A stretch of 64,000 nucleotides of DNA. Origin: Viscum album. Its lineage: Eukaryota; Streptophyta; Magnoliopsida; Santalales; Viscaceae. Positions 11,230-22,001 of this stretch are shown piece by piece. Both the position numbers and the translations under genes were made by a program. The notes under the pieces are model-generated. The model saw nothing but the letters and a program-made list of their open reading frames with translations, did not search any database and was not told the origin of the DNA. The stretch is taken from NCBI GenBank assembly GCA_963277665.1, contig OY728122.1, forward strand, positions 1,982,336,883 to 1,982,400,882. The letters run 5' to 3'. How positions within the stretch are numbered: position 1 is the first letter of the stretch; each line of letters opens with the position of its first letter.

Positions 11230-12130
11230 ATCTCATTATTTATTTTCAATAATTAATTATCTCATTATAAATCTCAACTCTGCATACCAAATTACACAAT
11301 TAAATATCATGATCATAATATCAAAGGCACATAATTAATTCACAATTTATTATCTCAAATTACCCAAATTTTATATCTCATAATTAATCCTCTGATTAAG
11401 TATCTCAATTACAATTCTCAAAGTACATAATTAATTCATAATTTTGTAACTCAACTTTTCCAAATTAATATCTCAAAATTAACCCCTAGATTAATTATCT
11501 CAATTACAATTCTAAAGTAACATAATTAAATAATTATTAATTTTCTCAACATATACAATTTTATATCTCATAATTAATCCCCCAATTAATTACCTCAATT
11601 AAAAATCTCAAAACACAAAATTAATTCACAATTAATTGTCTCAACTTAGCCAATTTAATATATCATATTCAATCCACCAATTTAATATCTCAATTAAAAT
11701 TCTAAAAACACATAATTAAATCAAATTTTTTATCTCAACTTATCCAATTTTATATCTCATAATTAATCCTTTTATTAATTATCTCAATTTGAAATCTCAA
11801 AACACAAAATTAATTCACAATTAATTTTGTCAACTTATCAAAATTAATATCTCATAATTCATCACCCCATTAATTATATCAATTACAATTCTCAAAGCAT
11901 ATAATAAATTCAAAATTAATTATCCCTATATAGCAAATTTTATATCACATAATTAATCCCCCAATCAATTATCTCAATTAAAAATTTCAAAACACAAAAT
12001 TAATTCACAATTAATTTTCTCAACATAACTAATTTAATATCTCATAATTGATCCCCAGATTAATTACGTCAATTATAATTCTTAAATAACATAATTAATT
12101 CACAATTAATTATCTCAATATATCCCACTC
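11230..12130. repeat. Tandem satellite inside B left LTR, alternating monomers of about 97 bp
   Basis: Eight monomers, each with a (T/A)ATATCTCATAATTAATCC core, start near 11353, 11463, 11561, 11658, 11751, 11846, 11938 and 12035. Two kinds alternate strictly: one has TTTTATATC before the core, the other TTTAATATC (or TTAATATC). The flanks alternate too (AAATCTCAAAACACAAAATT against AATTCTCAAAGCACATAATT). The true unit is therefore a dimer of about 190-195 bp. Confidence 0.85.
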
Positions 12131-13179
12131 ATTATTTCAAAATTAATTAGCTCAACATATCCTGACTAATACATGTAACTACCACTTAACTTAAGTGCAT
12201 CAACATGTAAGGGAAGCAATAACAAAACACATATTAGTAGGCTAAACAAACATATCAATCTAATTATTATGATTTAGCTTGTTGGAAGCACACCTCCATT
12301 GGAGGTTTTTTATTACAAATAACATGATTTTTTAGTCTAATAAATTATTTTATACCAAAAAAAATTCATTCATTATTTGTAGTCAAATTTCCCAATAACA
12401 GTAATTAAACAACTACTGAATTTTATTAATGAAGAAAATTTGAGGACCCTTCCTTAAATAACTGGTTGATCCAATGCATTCTAACTCAAACCACAACCTG
12501 CTCTCACATATTAACTTCCAAATTAATGCACGCATGTACTTGGAATTGATTCCAACACCTAACAATAACAACCGACACCCAAAATTAGAGTTGTGAGGAC
12601 TAAAGGACACCAAAATAATAATCCGTAACTCAACCAAGCCAAGAGGGCACACAATAAATATTGTGAAAACAATTAATGATAATTAACCATGCCTAAATAT
12701 GATGATAGTGAACCAAATCAATCTGAATCACTTTAACTTCAGAGACAATCATCGTAATAAGAACCAACGGGTCCAGAGACATCATATGCACCACCAAGAA
12801 TCAGAAGAAACAAAGAAACCGAATCAATCCCGAACCATGGGGTTTCAACCTAATAAATATCGGGTGACAGAGAGCTGGAACAACCAATGCGAAGAAAAAA
12901 ATTCATGGATAAAGACCTACCTCGTTGAGACAGACAACTTCCATGAAAAGACCACCATGATCCGGCACACAGAGAGGGAGTCGGGAGGATTGGTGGTGTG
13001 CCACCCATAGGAAATACGAGTTAGGGGAGGGGGGTCGCACCTCACCTAGGATGTACAACTCTCCCTCTTTATTTCCCATCTAATAAATATTATAGTTAAT
13101 ATAATCAAAAATTATTAACACTCATATTATTGTTATCATCATTTATTTAAAATTCTTCTTTGACAACCCCCAAACTCCC

Positions 13180-13575
13180 ATTTACGCCTTATTTAATTAA
13201 ATTCCTTTCAAACGAATTTAATTAAATAAATTATCCAACTCATCATCATTTAATTAAATAATCTCAAAATAATTTAATTAAATAAAAAACACCATTCAAA
13301 TAAATTTAATAAATTCTCTTCAACAAAATTTAATTAAATGAATTCTGCATTAGAAATCCTCATTTAATTAAATTCCCTTCAGTGGATTTGACTAAATAAA
13401 AACTCCAACTTGTCACCACATAGTTAAATTCTCTCAAACAAATTTAATTGTATATAACCACAGTTTCTCATCAATTAATTTAATTATTATTACAATTTAA
13501 TTTAATTAAATAAAACCTTCATTTCAAAACTTTTAATTAAATACCTTTTTTCCTAGAATTTAATTAAATAAAATA
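13180..13575. repeat. TTTAATTAAAT interspersed repeat zone, B left LTR
   Basis: Roughly ten copies of a (T)TTAATTAAAT(A) motif, separated by 25-60 bases of C/T-rich linker such as CTCTTCAAC or CATCA. The zone is conserved in place in the right LTR (19960-20335). The motif is self-complementary, so single strands could form many small hairpins; no function is implied. Confidence 0.7.
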
Positions 13576-14015
13576 ACCCGAAACTCAAAACTTGGTAAGG
13601 CGCATGGTTTAACTCGCACTGTCTGATAGATCGTACGTAGACCGCATGTTTTCTACTAGACACCTGATTTAACATGTGTGGTTGGACCATATACTTTGAC
13701 TCACTATGCGCAACCCATAAAAACCCCATTATCTCACCTCTAGTAAGCCACACGATTTTAACCGTACGGTTTGGCTAACCGTTCATAGCCAACGCGAACA
13801 AATCTACTAGGTATGGTGCTCCCGAAACCCATTGAACCACCAGGGAAAATCCTCGAGACTTTACCCAATCCCGATATTGACACTTTAAGTGAACCCAACT
13901 CATAAAAAATCATCCCAAATCTTTGTTTGAAAAATTACCCATTAGTAAAACAAAAACGTTAAAAACATTCATATTTTATCCCAGTTCAGAAATACATGGG
14001 ACTTTGTAATCTACA

Positions 14016-16478
14016 CACCTTAAAAACTAATCATCCCCTAGAATACATCAGGAACTACTACAACAAAAACCAACACACCATGGTCAAGAATTCTTGTTTG
14101 AATGACCGCACTCCATTCCCAAACACCCAATAGGCCTCTCAAACATTAGAAGCCTGACATCATAAACCTTTAAAACCAGATCCAATGCTCTGAATCTAAC
14201 CAAAAACACCAAAACAATATATAATGGATACCTCACAACTATAGAGATGATCCCTTCATCATCTCCTCAACCACCCTCTCATTGGTGGTCTCCACCAGTG
14301 GTCATGGAATTTAATGTCAAATTTATAATCCACAACTCCTTCTTTTAAAGAAATCCCCAGCCAATAAACACATACTTTCCCTTAAACCATTGAAGTTTCT
14401 TTAAAACAATTTCACCACTAACAATATGTACACCGAAGTCCATTATCGACCTCCTGTGACATCCCCAAGTCAATACATTGTAATGATACTTTAAAACTAA
14501 TTTTCTCCAACATGAATAAGGGTGTAACCCAAAGAACCAGGAATCTCACATACAACCTAGATAAAAACTACTCATCAATCGCCACATCTTTTGAAACTTT
14601 AGCACGGTGTAAGACTGATGCTATCTTAGTGTCTCTTGATGTGTTCAGCATAGGGGACATGCCTGTCTCTTTAAGAAGAGCACACTAATAGTAAACCCAG
14701 GTCACCAAGATGATCTGCCAAACTATTACTGGCCGACTCTTCACAAAAAGCTTGAAATCACCTACCGACGCGCCATCAACCAAACCTCGATGCCTAAATC
14801 ACCCAAGGAATCTGTGTTCTTTAAGACAAATACCATTGAGAATCTTCCAAAAACTAATGAGGTTTACAATGTTTTCCACACACCACCAAACTCATCAAAT
14901 TCACGCTACCAAGAAATCACTGACACATACACTAGAACCGAGGTGACACAAACCACCTTAGGAGTGACTATGTTACCTAAATAAAACACCAGTCGCTCGT
15001 AAGTGCATTAGTTCATAAACACCTTGAACACACGTGTGACATTCCAAGAACCACGATCACCATGCCAACAGCTCATATAAAGGAAAAAAATTAAACTGAC
15101 CAATGTGTCAACACACTCGAGTCCCAAAACATTCTTCCTGAGTAGTGGGATGAACGCACCATAACTTCCCAATCACTCACCTCTAGAGTTAAGATGATAA
15201 CATCTTTAATGGATGACCATGTCCGAGGCATGTCTAATCTACTAAACTATGAATTATTCAATTCTTATTCCCATATCAAGAGTCAATATACAACGACCAC
15301 CCTTCAAAACAAGAGTGTCGTTCTACAAAACCCAAAATTACTTCTAGGGACATCAACATTCAAAAGGTACCAAAATCAAATGTTCAGAACAAAAACAAGG
15401 CATCTCAATCTCTAAAGGTGCTACCTAATATTGTCTATTCCCTTAAGAATCATACTTGTTGAACCTATTTCTTGGTCAAGGAAAAAAAATCACTAGGCTA
15501 AAAATCCCCTCTTTATTTTAGCCACTTTATTAATTTATTTCATCTTTTTAAACATTTGAATGAATTTTTAACAAACCCACAAGTACTATTTCCCAATAAG
15601 GTACTTAGTTTTTAGTCAACGCCCCTTGAGAAAAATAGGAAATCCATAACATACATCCAATTTAAACATTTGACTTTCAATTTCATTTCATTTTAAACAC
15701 GACATTTTGGATATAAATTACTTTTATTTCGAAGATGAAATCTGGGGGTCCCATTTATTCAATCCAGATTCTTCAAAAAGTAACCCCACAAGTTATATGG
15801 GTGTCCATATACAAATCCATCAAGAACCCTTACACTTTATAGGTGGTATTTAGCTCCCATTTAATCAATTCAATTTCTATTTAATAGTTTAACTTCAGCA
15901 GCCACTTACATAGAAAAACATCTCTAGCATTTAATCACATGAATTAACACAAAATCATTCTATAACATAGAATCCTGGAATAATATAAAATCATGTTAAT
16001 CACAAAGGCATCATGAAATATAATCCCCCAAGGATGTTAAAACTATCACAAAAATATGCCATCTAAAGAGCCCTACTAAAGAAGATCAAAACATGACATT
16101 CCACCCAAGGCACACAATCAAAATTAGTAGGCATCCTACTAATGAAACTACATGGAATTTTAAATTCATGACATGTGAATTTATAAGTGCGTAAGATAAT
16201 ACATGTAATGAAACTTCCATGCCAGATCAAGCCAAAGAAAATTTCTAAGATTCTAAACATCAATAATTAGTTGAAAATACACCAGTCACTCAAGGTGAAA
16301 TCATATCAACTATAACCTAGAATAGTATATACATCAATTACCATCATTGGACATTAGGTCATTCCCCGTACATGGGTTAATAATTCCCAAGCATGGCTAT
16401 TAACCAAGCACTAAAAATTTCCAAGAATCATGTCTAACAACCCAAAACACAAAGACAAAGGGGAAAACACAACATTGG
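14016..16478 (-). mobile_element. Element B: internal region, non-coding
   Basis: 2.46 kb without recognisable gag, protease, RT, RNase H or integrase motifs in either direction. The longest open frames (14710-14946 plus, 78 codons; 15194-15415 plus, 73 codons; 16063-16263 minus, 66 codons) are short, mostly antisense, and lack known motifs. The polypurine tract expected just right of 14015 (as pyrimidines on plus) is not clear: CACCTTAAAAACTAATC. The region may carry packaging signals only. Confidence 0.65.
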
Positions 16479-16492
16479 CCCCTCTGTTACCA
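16479..16492 (-). other. Element B: primer binding site, initiator tRNA-Met type
   Basis: The minus strand reads TGGTAACAGAGGGG, matching TGGTATCAGAGC at ten of twelve positions. It is three bases from the LTR end, on the internal side. This fixes B's orientation as minus and makes 16496-20767 the 5' LTR. Confidence 0.8.
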
Positions 16493-17222
16493 CTTTGTAT
16501 CATCCTGATCTGGCATACCATCAGACTTATAGCTAGAATGGTTATCATATGACCTTAAGCATGCATCCCCATATGCCAGAGGCTTCCGACATGCTTCGAT
16601 GGTGTAATTATAGTGAGTGTGGAGACTACACCCTCATATCAATATTTTCACAACAGTACACAAATATATAAATTAATGACAACATTTGAAGCAATACAAA
16701 GAAATAAATAAATCTGGAGAAGGCAATTGTAATATCAACTCAATAAACAAAATTGTCAAAGAGAGTTTACCCAATTTATTCTTGTCATGGTAATACATAT
16801 TTGAAAGCAGTAAACAAAAAAACATTCTTTACATCTCTGTTCAAAAATAAAGGAAAGTTTGAAATCCCCATGGGAGATCTCCAAGAGCATCCTGAGCTCC
16901 CCCTCAGTCCTTTTCTCCTAACTCCCAGGTACATGAAAACATCAACAAGAAATTTCCAAGGTCTTATAAACAAGTAGAGTCTACTTGGGTACCCCAGTGT
17001 AATGGTGGCCCGAATAGGGTGCGAGATATAAATCTCAGTAGTCCAGGACCACCTATGTCTAGATTATCTAGACAAAGAAATATAATTAAATAGCCTGCAC
17101 GAATATCAAAGTAATTAAAAAATTGAATTAATAACCAACAACCCATCCAGGTTCCTAAGGGACACCTAACGACGATACCTACTTTAGCCCACAACTGGTA
17201 TGTATGATCACATCAATTTTGT

Positions 17223-17268
17223 TTATATATATATATATTCTAACAGTGTGTGTGTGTGTGTGTGTGTT
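17223..17268. repeat. (TA)n and (TG)n microsatellites in B right LTR
   Basis: A TA run (about 17224-17238) is followed by TCTAACA and a (GT)n run of about eleven units (17246-17267). The left LTR has AACAGTGTGGTATATA at the same place, so the GT run grew in this copy, or shrank in the other, after insertion. Confidence 0.9.
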
Positions 17269-17675
17269 TAAAAAGATAGATATTCTTAGAATCCTCCTAT
17301 ATGAACCAAGCGTGCACCGATACAAAATGGATATATACGCTAGATAATATTTCTGGCTGGAGCAAGACGTAATTAAAAGACATTCAAAACCAGGGGAAGC
17401 ACTCATGGTCTTTCCCCTAGTCCAAACTCCATGTTCTCTCATCATCTCTTGGAAATCAACATGGAAGCTCACATGGTCTTCCTAACACAGTCTCGTGTGG
17501 TCATTTGTAAATTGATTCTGAATGGATCGAGACTTAACACACATACATCCATCACCAAGAGTAGAGCAGACAGTCCTTCCCCTGGCCCAACGTCATCAGC
17601 TCTCACGATCTCTGGATGAATATAAAAAAATAACATATTATTACCCTTTAGGTCTCTCACAGTCCCTTGGCTCCC

Positions 17676-17692
17676 TTGCCTATATAAGGCGT
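17676..17692 (-). promoter_or_regulatory. Element B right LTR: TATA box
   Basis: The minus strand reads GCCTTATATAGGCAAGGGAG, a strong plant TATA box. As this is the 5' LTR it would have driven B's genomic RNA. The equivalent in the left LTR is at 10921-10941. Confidence 0.6.
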
Positions 17693-17989
17693 AACCATTC
17701 AAAAAATATAATTCATGATGCATTTAACCTCTCATGATTTTCAGTAGCCCATTTCAATTACATATAAGAAATCACATTCACATTTATACTTATGGAAACC
17801 CATTTATCTATTTCAATTAAAACATTAGCGTGGGCTTCACATTCCACTCAAAAACATGAGGCAAAGGCCTCTAATTCATCTCATTGGCCATATTCAAATC
17901 CATTAGTTAACTCAAAAAATAACTAGGTTTACAAATCCCATTAATTAATTCATCAATTAATTAATCAACCACACAATTCATATCTCATA

Positions 17990-18900
17990 ATTTATTTTCC
18001 ATAATTAATTATCTCACTATAAATCTCATCTCCCAATGTTAAATTCCACAATTAAATATCTATCTCTTAATATGAAAGGCACAAAATTAATTCACAATTA
18101 ATTATCTCAACTTAGCCAAATTTTATATCTCATAATTAATCCTCTAATTAATTATCTCAATTAAAATTTTCAAAGTACATAATTAATTTAAAATTTATTA
18201 TCTCAACATATCCAATTTAATATCTCACTATTAATCCTCGGATTAATTATCTCAAATACAATTCTCAAAAAACATAATTAATTCATAATTAATTGTCTCA
18301 TCTTATCCAATTTTATATCTCAAAATAAATCCCCCAATTAATTAACTCAATTAAAAATCACAAAACACAAAATTAATTATCTCAACTTATCCAATTTAAT
18401 ATATCATAATTAATTCCCCGATTAATTATATCAATTCATATTATCAAATCACATAATTAATTTACAATTAATTATCTCAAGTTAGCCCGTTTTATATCTA
18501 ATAATTTATCCCTTGATTAATTATCTCAATTATTAATCTAAAGACACAAAATTAATTCCTAATTAATTTTATCAACATAGATAATTTAATATCTCATAAT
18601 TAATCCCTATAATAATTATCTAAATTACATTTTTCAAAGCACATTATTAATTAGAAATTAATTATCTAAACTTAGATAATTTTAAATCTCATACATAATC
18701 CCCCAATTCATTATCTCAATTAAAAATCTCAAAAATCCGAAATTAATTAACAATTAATTTTCATAACTTAGACAATTTAATATCTCATAATTAATCCCCC
18801 GATTGATAATTTCAATTACAATTCTCAATGCCCATAATTAATTGAAAATAATTTATCTCAATATATCCCATTCATTAATTATAAATTAATTATCTGAATT
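17990..18900. repeat. Tandem satellite inside B right LTR
   Basis: Eight monomers, cores near 18120, 18218, 18315, 18397, 18491, 18588, 18686 and 18780, with the same strict TTTTATAT / TTTAATAT alternation as the left LTR. The copy number and phase agree with the left LTR, so the array was already present in the RNA template. It did not amplify afterwards. Confidence 0.85.
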
Positions 18901-19959
18901 TATCCTTCCTAATACCTTTAATTACCACTTAACCCAAGTGTGTCAAAATGTAAGGGCTGTGATAGAAAAATAAATATCAGCAACCTAAATGAACATATCA
19001 GTCAAATCATTATGTTTTTAGATTTGAGGAAGCACACCTCTGTTGGAGGGGTTTTATTACAAAAACATGATTTTTTAATATAATAAATAATTTTATACCA
19101 ATAAACAATTCATTCGATATTTACAGTCAAATTTTCCTACAATAGTAATTATACAACTACTGTGTTTTATTAATTTAGAAATGTTGAGGACCCTAATTCA
19201 TATAATTGGTATATCCAATGATTCTAACTTAAACTACAACCCATTCATGAATAATCACATCAAAATTAATGTTTGTGCGTACTTGGATTTGATCACAACA
19301 CTTAACAACAACATCTGACACCCACAATTAGGGCTGCGATGACCAACGCACAACCAAATAATTATCAGCAACTCAACCAATTCACGAGGACCAAAAATAA
19401 AGAGTGTGAAGCCAATTAACAGTTATTTAACCATACCCAAATATGGTGGTGGTGAACAAAATCATGCCAAATTGCTTCACCTTTGATGGTGGTTGTTTGA
19501 ATATGGAAAATGGGTCATGAGACATCATCTGCACCACCTAGAATCAGAAGAAATGAAAAATCGAATCAATCCCAAACCTTAGGGTTTATTTCTAATCCAT
19601 ATTGGGCGACGGAGTGCCATAAAATTTGATGATAATAACGAAATTCATTGATAATGACTTACCTCGCCAATATGGACAACTTCCATGAAGATACCACCAT
19701 GATCTTTCATGCGGAGAGGGAGCCGATAGGATTGGTTGTGTACCACCCATGAGAGAGCCGAGAGGGGTGGGGGGGTCGTGCCTCACCCAAGTTGCGATCC
19801 TCTCCCTCTTTATTTCCCATCTAATAATTATAATAATATTTATAATAATACTAATAATAACACCCACATTAATATTATTATCATTTAATTAAAACACTTC
19901 TTTGATAAACCCCAAATGCCCCCTTTTCACCTCGTTAAAAACTTATTTTATTAAAATAT

Positions 19960-20335
19960 TTTCAAAAAAAATTAATTAAATAAACTATCCAACTCATCAT
20001 CAATTAATTAAAATATCTCAACAAAATTTTATTAAATTAAAACCCCCATTCTACACCATCTAACTAAATTATCTTCAACACAATTTAATTAAATTAATTC
20101 TCCATTGAAAATCCTCATATAATTAAATTCCATTTAGTAGATTTAATTATATAAAAACCGCAACCCATCACCAATTAATTAAATTCACTAAAACAAATTT
20201 AATTTTTCAAAACCTTTGTTTCACATAAATTAATTAAATTTCTATTATTATTTAATTTAATTAAATAAAACCATTGTTTTACAACTTTTAATTAAATCCC
20301 TATTTTCATGGAATTTAATTAAATAAAATAACCGA
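19960..20335. repeat. TTTAATTAAAT interspersed repeat zone, B right LTR
   Basis: Counterpart of 13180-13575, with about nine to ten copies of the TTAATTAAAT motif separated by C/T-rich linkers. Confidence 0.65.
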
Positions 20336-20767
20336 AAACTCAAAAATTGGTAAGGTCTGTAGTTTAACATGCATGGTCTGATAGACCATATGCAAACCGT
20401 GCATCCTCTATTGGACACCTAATTTAACATGAATGGTTAGCCCACATGGTATGAACAATTGTGTGAAACCTATGTGAACCCCACTATATTGCTTCTAGTA
20501 AGTTGCACAGTTTGACCCACATAGTTTGACTAACCCTGCATAACCCATATGAATACCTATGCCTGGTCTGGTGCTTTCGATACCTATTGAACCACACTAG
20601 GAACTACTCGAGCCTTTACCCAAGACTGATATCGAGACTTTAAATTAACCCAAATCATGGAACTTCATACCAGATCCTGGATTCAAAACTGACCCGTCAG
20701 AAAAACAAAAAAAGTTCCAAAAACATTTATATTTTAACCCATTTCAAAAAAAACAAGGGACACTACA

Positions 20768-20772
20768 CCAAG
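20768..20772. repeat. Target-site duplication of element B, right copy
   Basis: CCAAG, identical to 9742-9746. Its original single copy lay within the SINE-like sequence, just before the T-arm. Confidence 0.85.
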
Positions 20773-20814
20773 GGGGACAAGGGTGCTTGCCTACCACATG
20801 CATATGTGAATCCC
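20773..20814 (-). mobile_element. SINE-like element, part 1: tRNA-like head with A box
   Basis: On the minus strand, 20814-20773 reads GGGATTC, then an A-box-like TATGCATGTGG followed by TAGGCAAGCACCC, as in the acceptor and D arms of tRNA-derived SINEs. The B box lies across the B insertion at 9726-9735. Joining 20773 to the CCAAG at 9742-9746 restores tRNA-like A-box to B-box spacing. It is not a functional tRNA: the anticodon stem and the 3' acceptor strand are not convincing. Confidence 0.5.
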
Positions 20815-21990
20815 TTGGTTAGTTAAACCTTTTCTTTTTAGTTAAATAATTTTATGGAATAAGGAGAATTTTATTTTGGGAACTTTTGTTTTATCAAACC
20901 GATATCCATGGATTTAGAAACTAATTTTTGAATTAAGTGATAAGTGGAATTTTTGAAAATGTTTACTATCTTGGGAACCCTTTATGATTATGCTAAAAAT
21001 AACACCATGAGATTTTATTTGAGGAGTAATTGTTGAATTTTATATTGGAAGAATATATGTTTTTATTATGTACTTATGGTGATTCAGGTTATTTATGGAA
21101 ATTATTAACAAATATTAGATAATATATGATTTTTGAAATTAGTGTTTTGTTATGAGACATTGAGAGGGATTGATATTATTTGGAGATAAATATTAAAATA
21201 TATCATTGAAGACTGTGTAATCAAATACTTCTAGTTTATTGGGTTTCAATCTTATTTGGGATTATTTTGAGGAAAATTAGTTATCAAATAGTATGTGTTG
21301 AAGTATGGGAATTATTTTAGAATTTGGATATTAAAAGAGGTTCTTCATCATATAGCGGTTTATTCTTTTTGAGGAATTATCTAATTATATCCTAAAAATT
21401 TTGGTTTTTTTAATGTTTCAAAATAGGATAAATAGATAGTTAATATTTTTTGGATTATGTGATTCTCTAGAAGTTGAATCTAGTGCTTCAGGTGTGAACA
21501 AGTCTTATTTAATACTCATCATTGGAGAAAAAGATAAGTTTGTGGTAAAAATTGATTACAGGATGAATATCAACTAGGAATGTATATATATTTCCTTATG
21601 TTCTTAGAAAAGTTCGTAAATATATTACACCCCATTATGAAAGGCATCTTAAAATAAAAGCAATTTCTATGTAATTTTCTTAATATTAAGTCAGAGACCG
21701 TTTAACCCATCCCAAATTTATGGTTTGGTTATTGTTAAATTTCTCTAGAAAATTTTCTCAATCACTCTACATCAGAAAAAATTAGTTATTTTTCACTTCT
21801 ATATTGATTTTCTTCTACATGTAACCCTAGTATTTGTTATGTCATGTGATCTTTGAACTTCTCTTTTTATATTTTTATGTTGATGTTTTATTAAACCTTA
21901 TTCTGTTGTGGGATTTTAGTAGAGAAATTTTGGAAATTCATACCTTAGTTACCAAATCCAAATTCAAATTCCAAGGATTCAATTTATTAA
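20815..21990 (+). pseudogene. Element A: internal region, right part, with pol 3' tail
   Basis: The plus-strand frame at 21834-22118 runs through the LTR border. Its part before the LTR (DFSREILEIHTLV, then FKFQGFNLLKGGG) resembles the end of Del/Tekay polyproteins, where a short basic, Gly-rich tail is encoded by the polypurine tract itself. Upstream (about 21490-21680) there are faint low-stop stretches on the plus strand but nothing I can name. The rest of pol is absent. Confidence 0.55.
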
Positions 21991-22001
21991 AAGGGGGAGG
22001 A
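21989..22001 (+). other. Element A: polypurine tract
   Basis: AAAAGGGGGAGGA ends exactly at the TGTAACATCC start of the 3' LTR. It primes plus-strand DNA synthesis. It is very well preserved compared with its surroundings and fixes A's orientation as plus. Confidence 0.9.

Larger units (their letters stand above)
9747..14015 (-). mobile_element. Element B: 3' LTR (left copy)
   Basis: Plus-strand TGTAACATCC...CTACA. It aligns throughout with 16496-20767. Landmarks: the GGAGACTATACACCC block (9871), an AT microsatellite (10473), a minus-strand TATA box (about 10925-10936), an eight-monomer satellite (about 11230-12130), a GGAGG block (12297) and a TTTAATTAAAT-rich zone (13180-13575). Its inner end has a 7-base insertion relative to the other copy (GGGACTTTGTAATCTACA against GGGACACTACA). 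Confidence 0.85.
9747..20767 (-). mobile_element. Element B: LARD-like LTR retrotransposon
   Basis: An 11.0 kb element on the minus strand: 3' LTR 9747-14015, internal 14016-16495, 5' LTR 16496-20767, flanked by CCAAG. The LTRs have almost the same length (4269 and 4272 bases) and align end to end. The internal part, 2.48 kb, has a PBS but no recognisable gag or pol on either strand. Very long LTRs around a short non-coding interior are the definition of a large retrotransposon derivative (LARD), moved by proteins of an autonomous relative. The nearest candidate here is Z, whose PBS type and one LTR end are similar. Confidence 0.8.
16496..20767 (-). mobile_element. Element B: 5' LTR (right copy)
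   Basis: Plus-strand TGTATCATCC...CACTACA, aligning end to end with 9747-14015 with frequent substitutions and small indels (roughly one base in four to five differs in the short stretch near the PBS that I aligned). It has the same landmarks in the same order: GGAGACTACACCC (16622), microsatellites (17223), TATA box (17676), satellite (17990-18900), GGAGG block (19043), TTTAATTAAAT zone (19960). Confidence 0.85.

Noticed and set aside
12699..13010. 103-codon plus-strand open frame in the left LTR of B
   Set aside because: The aligned segment of the right LTR (about 19450-19760) does not keep the frame, and it is antisense to the element. Chance.
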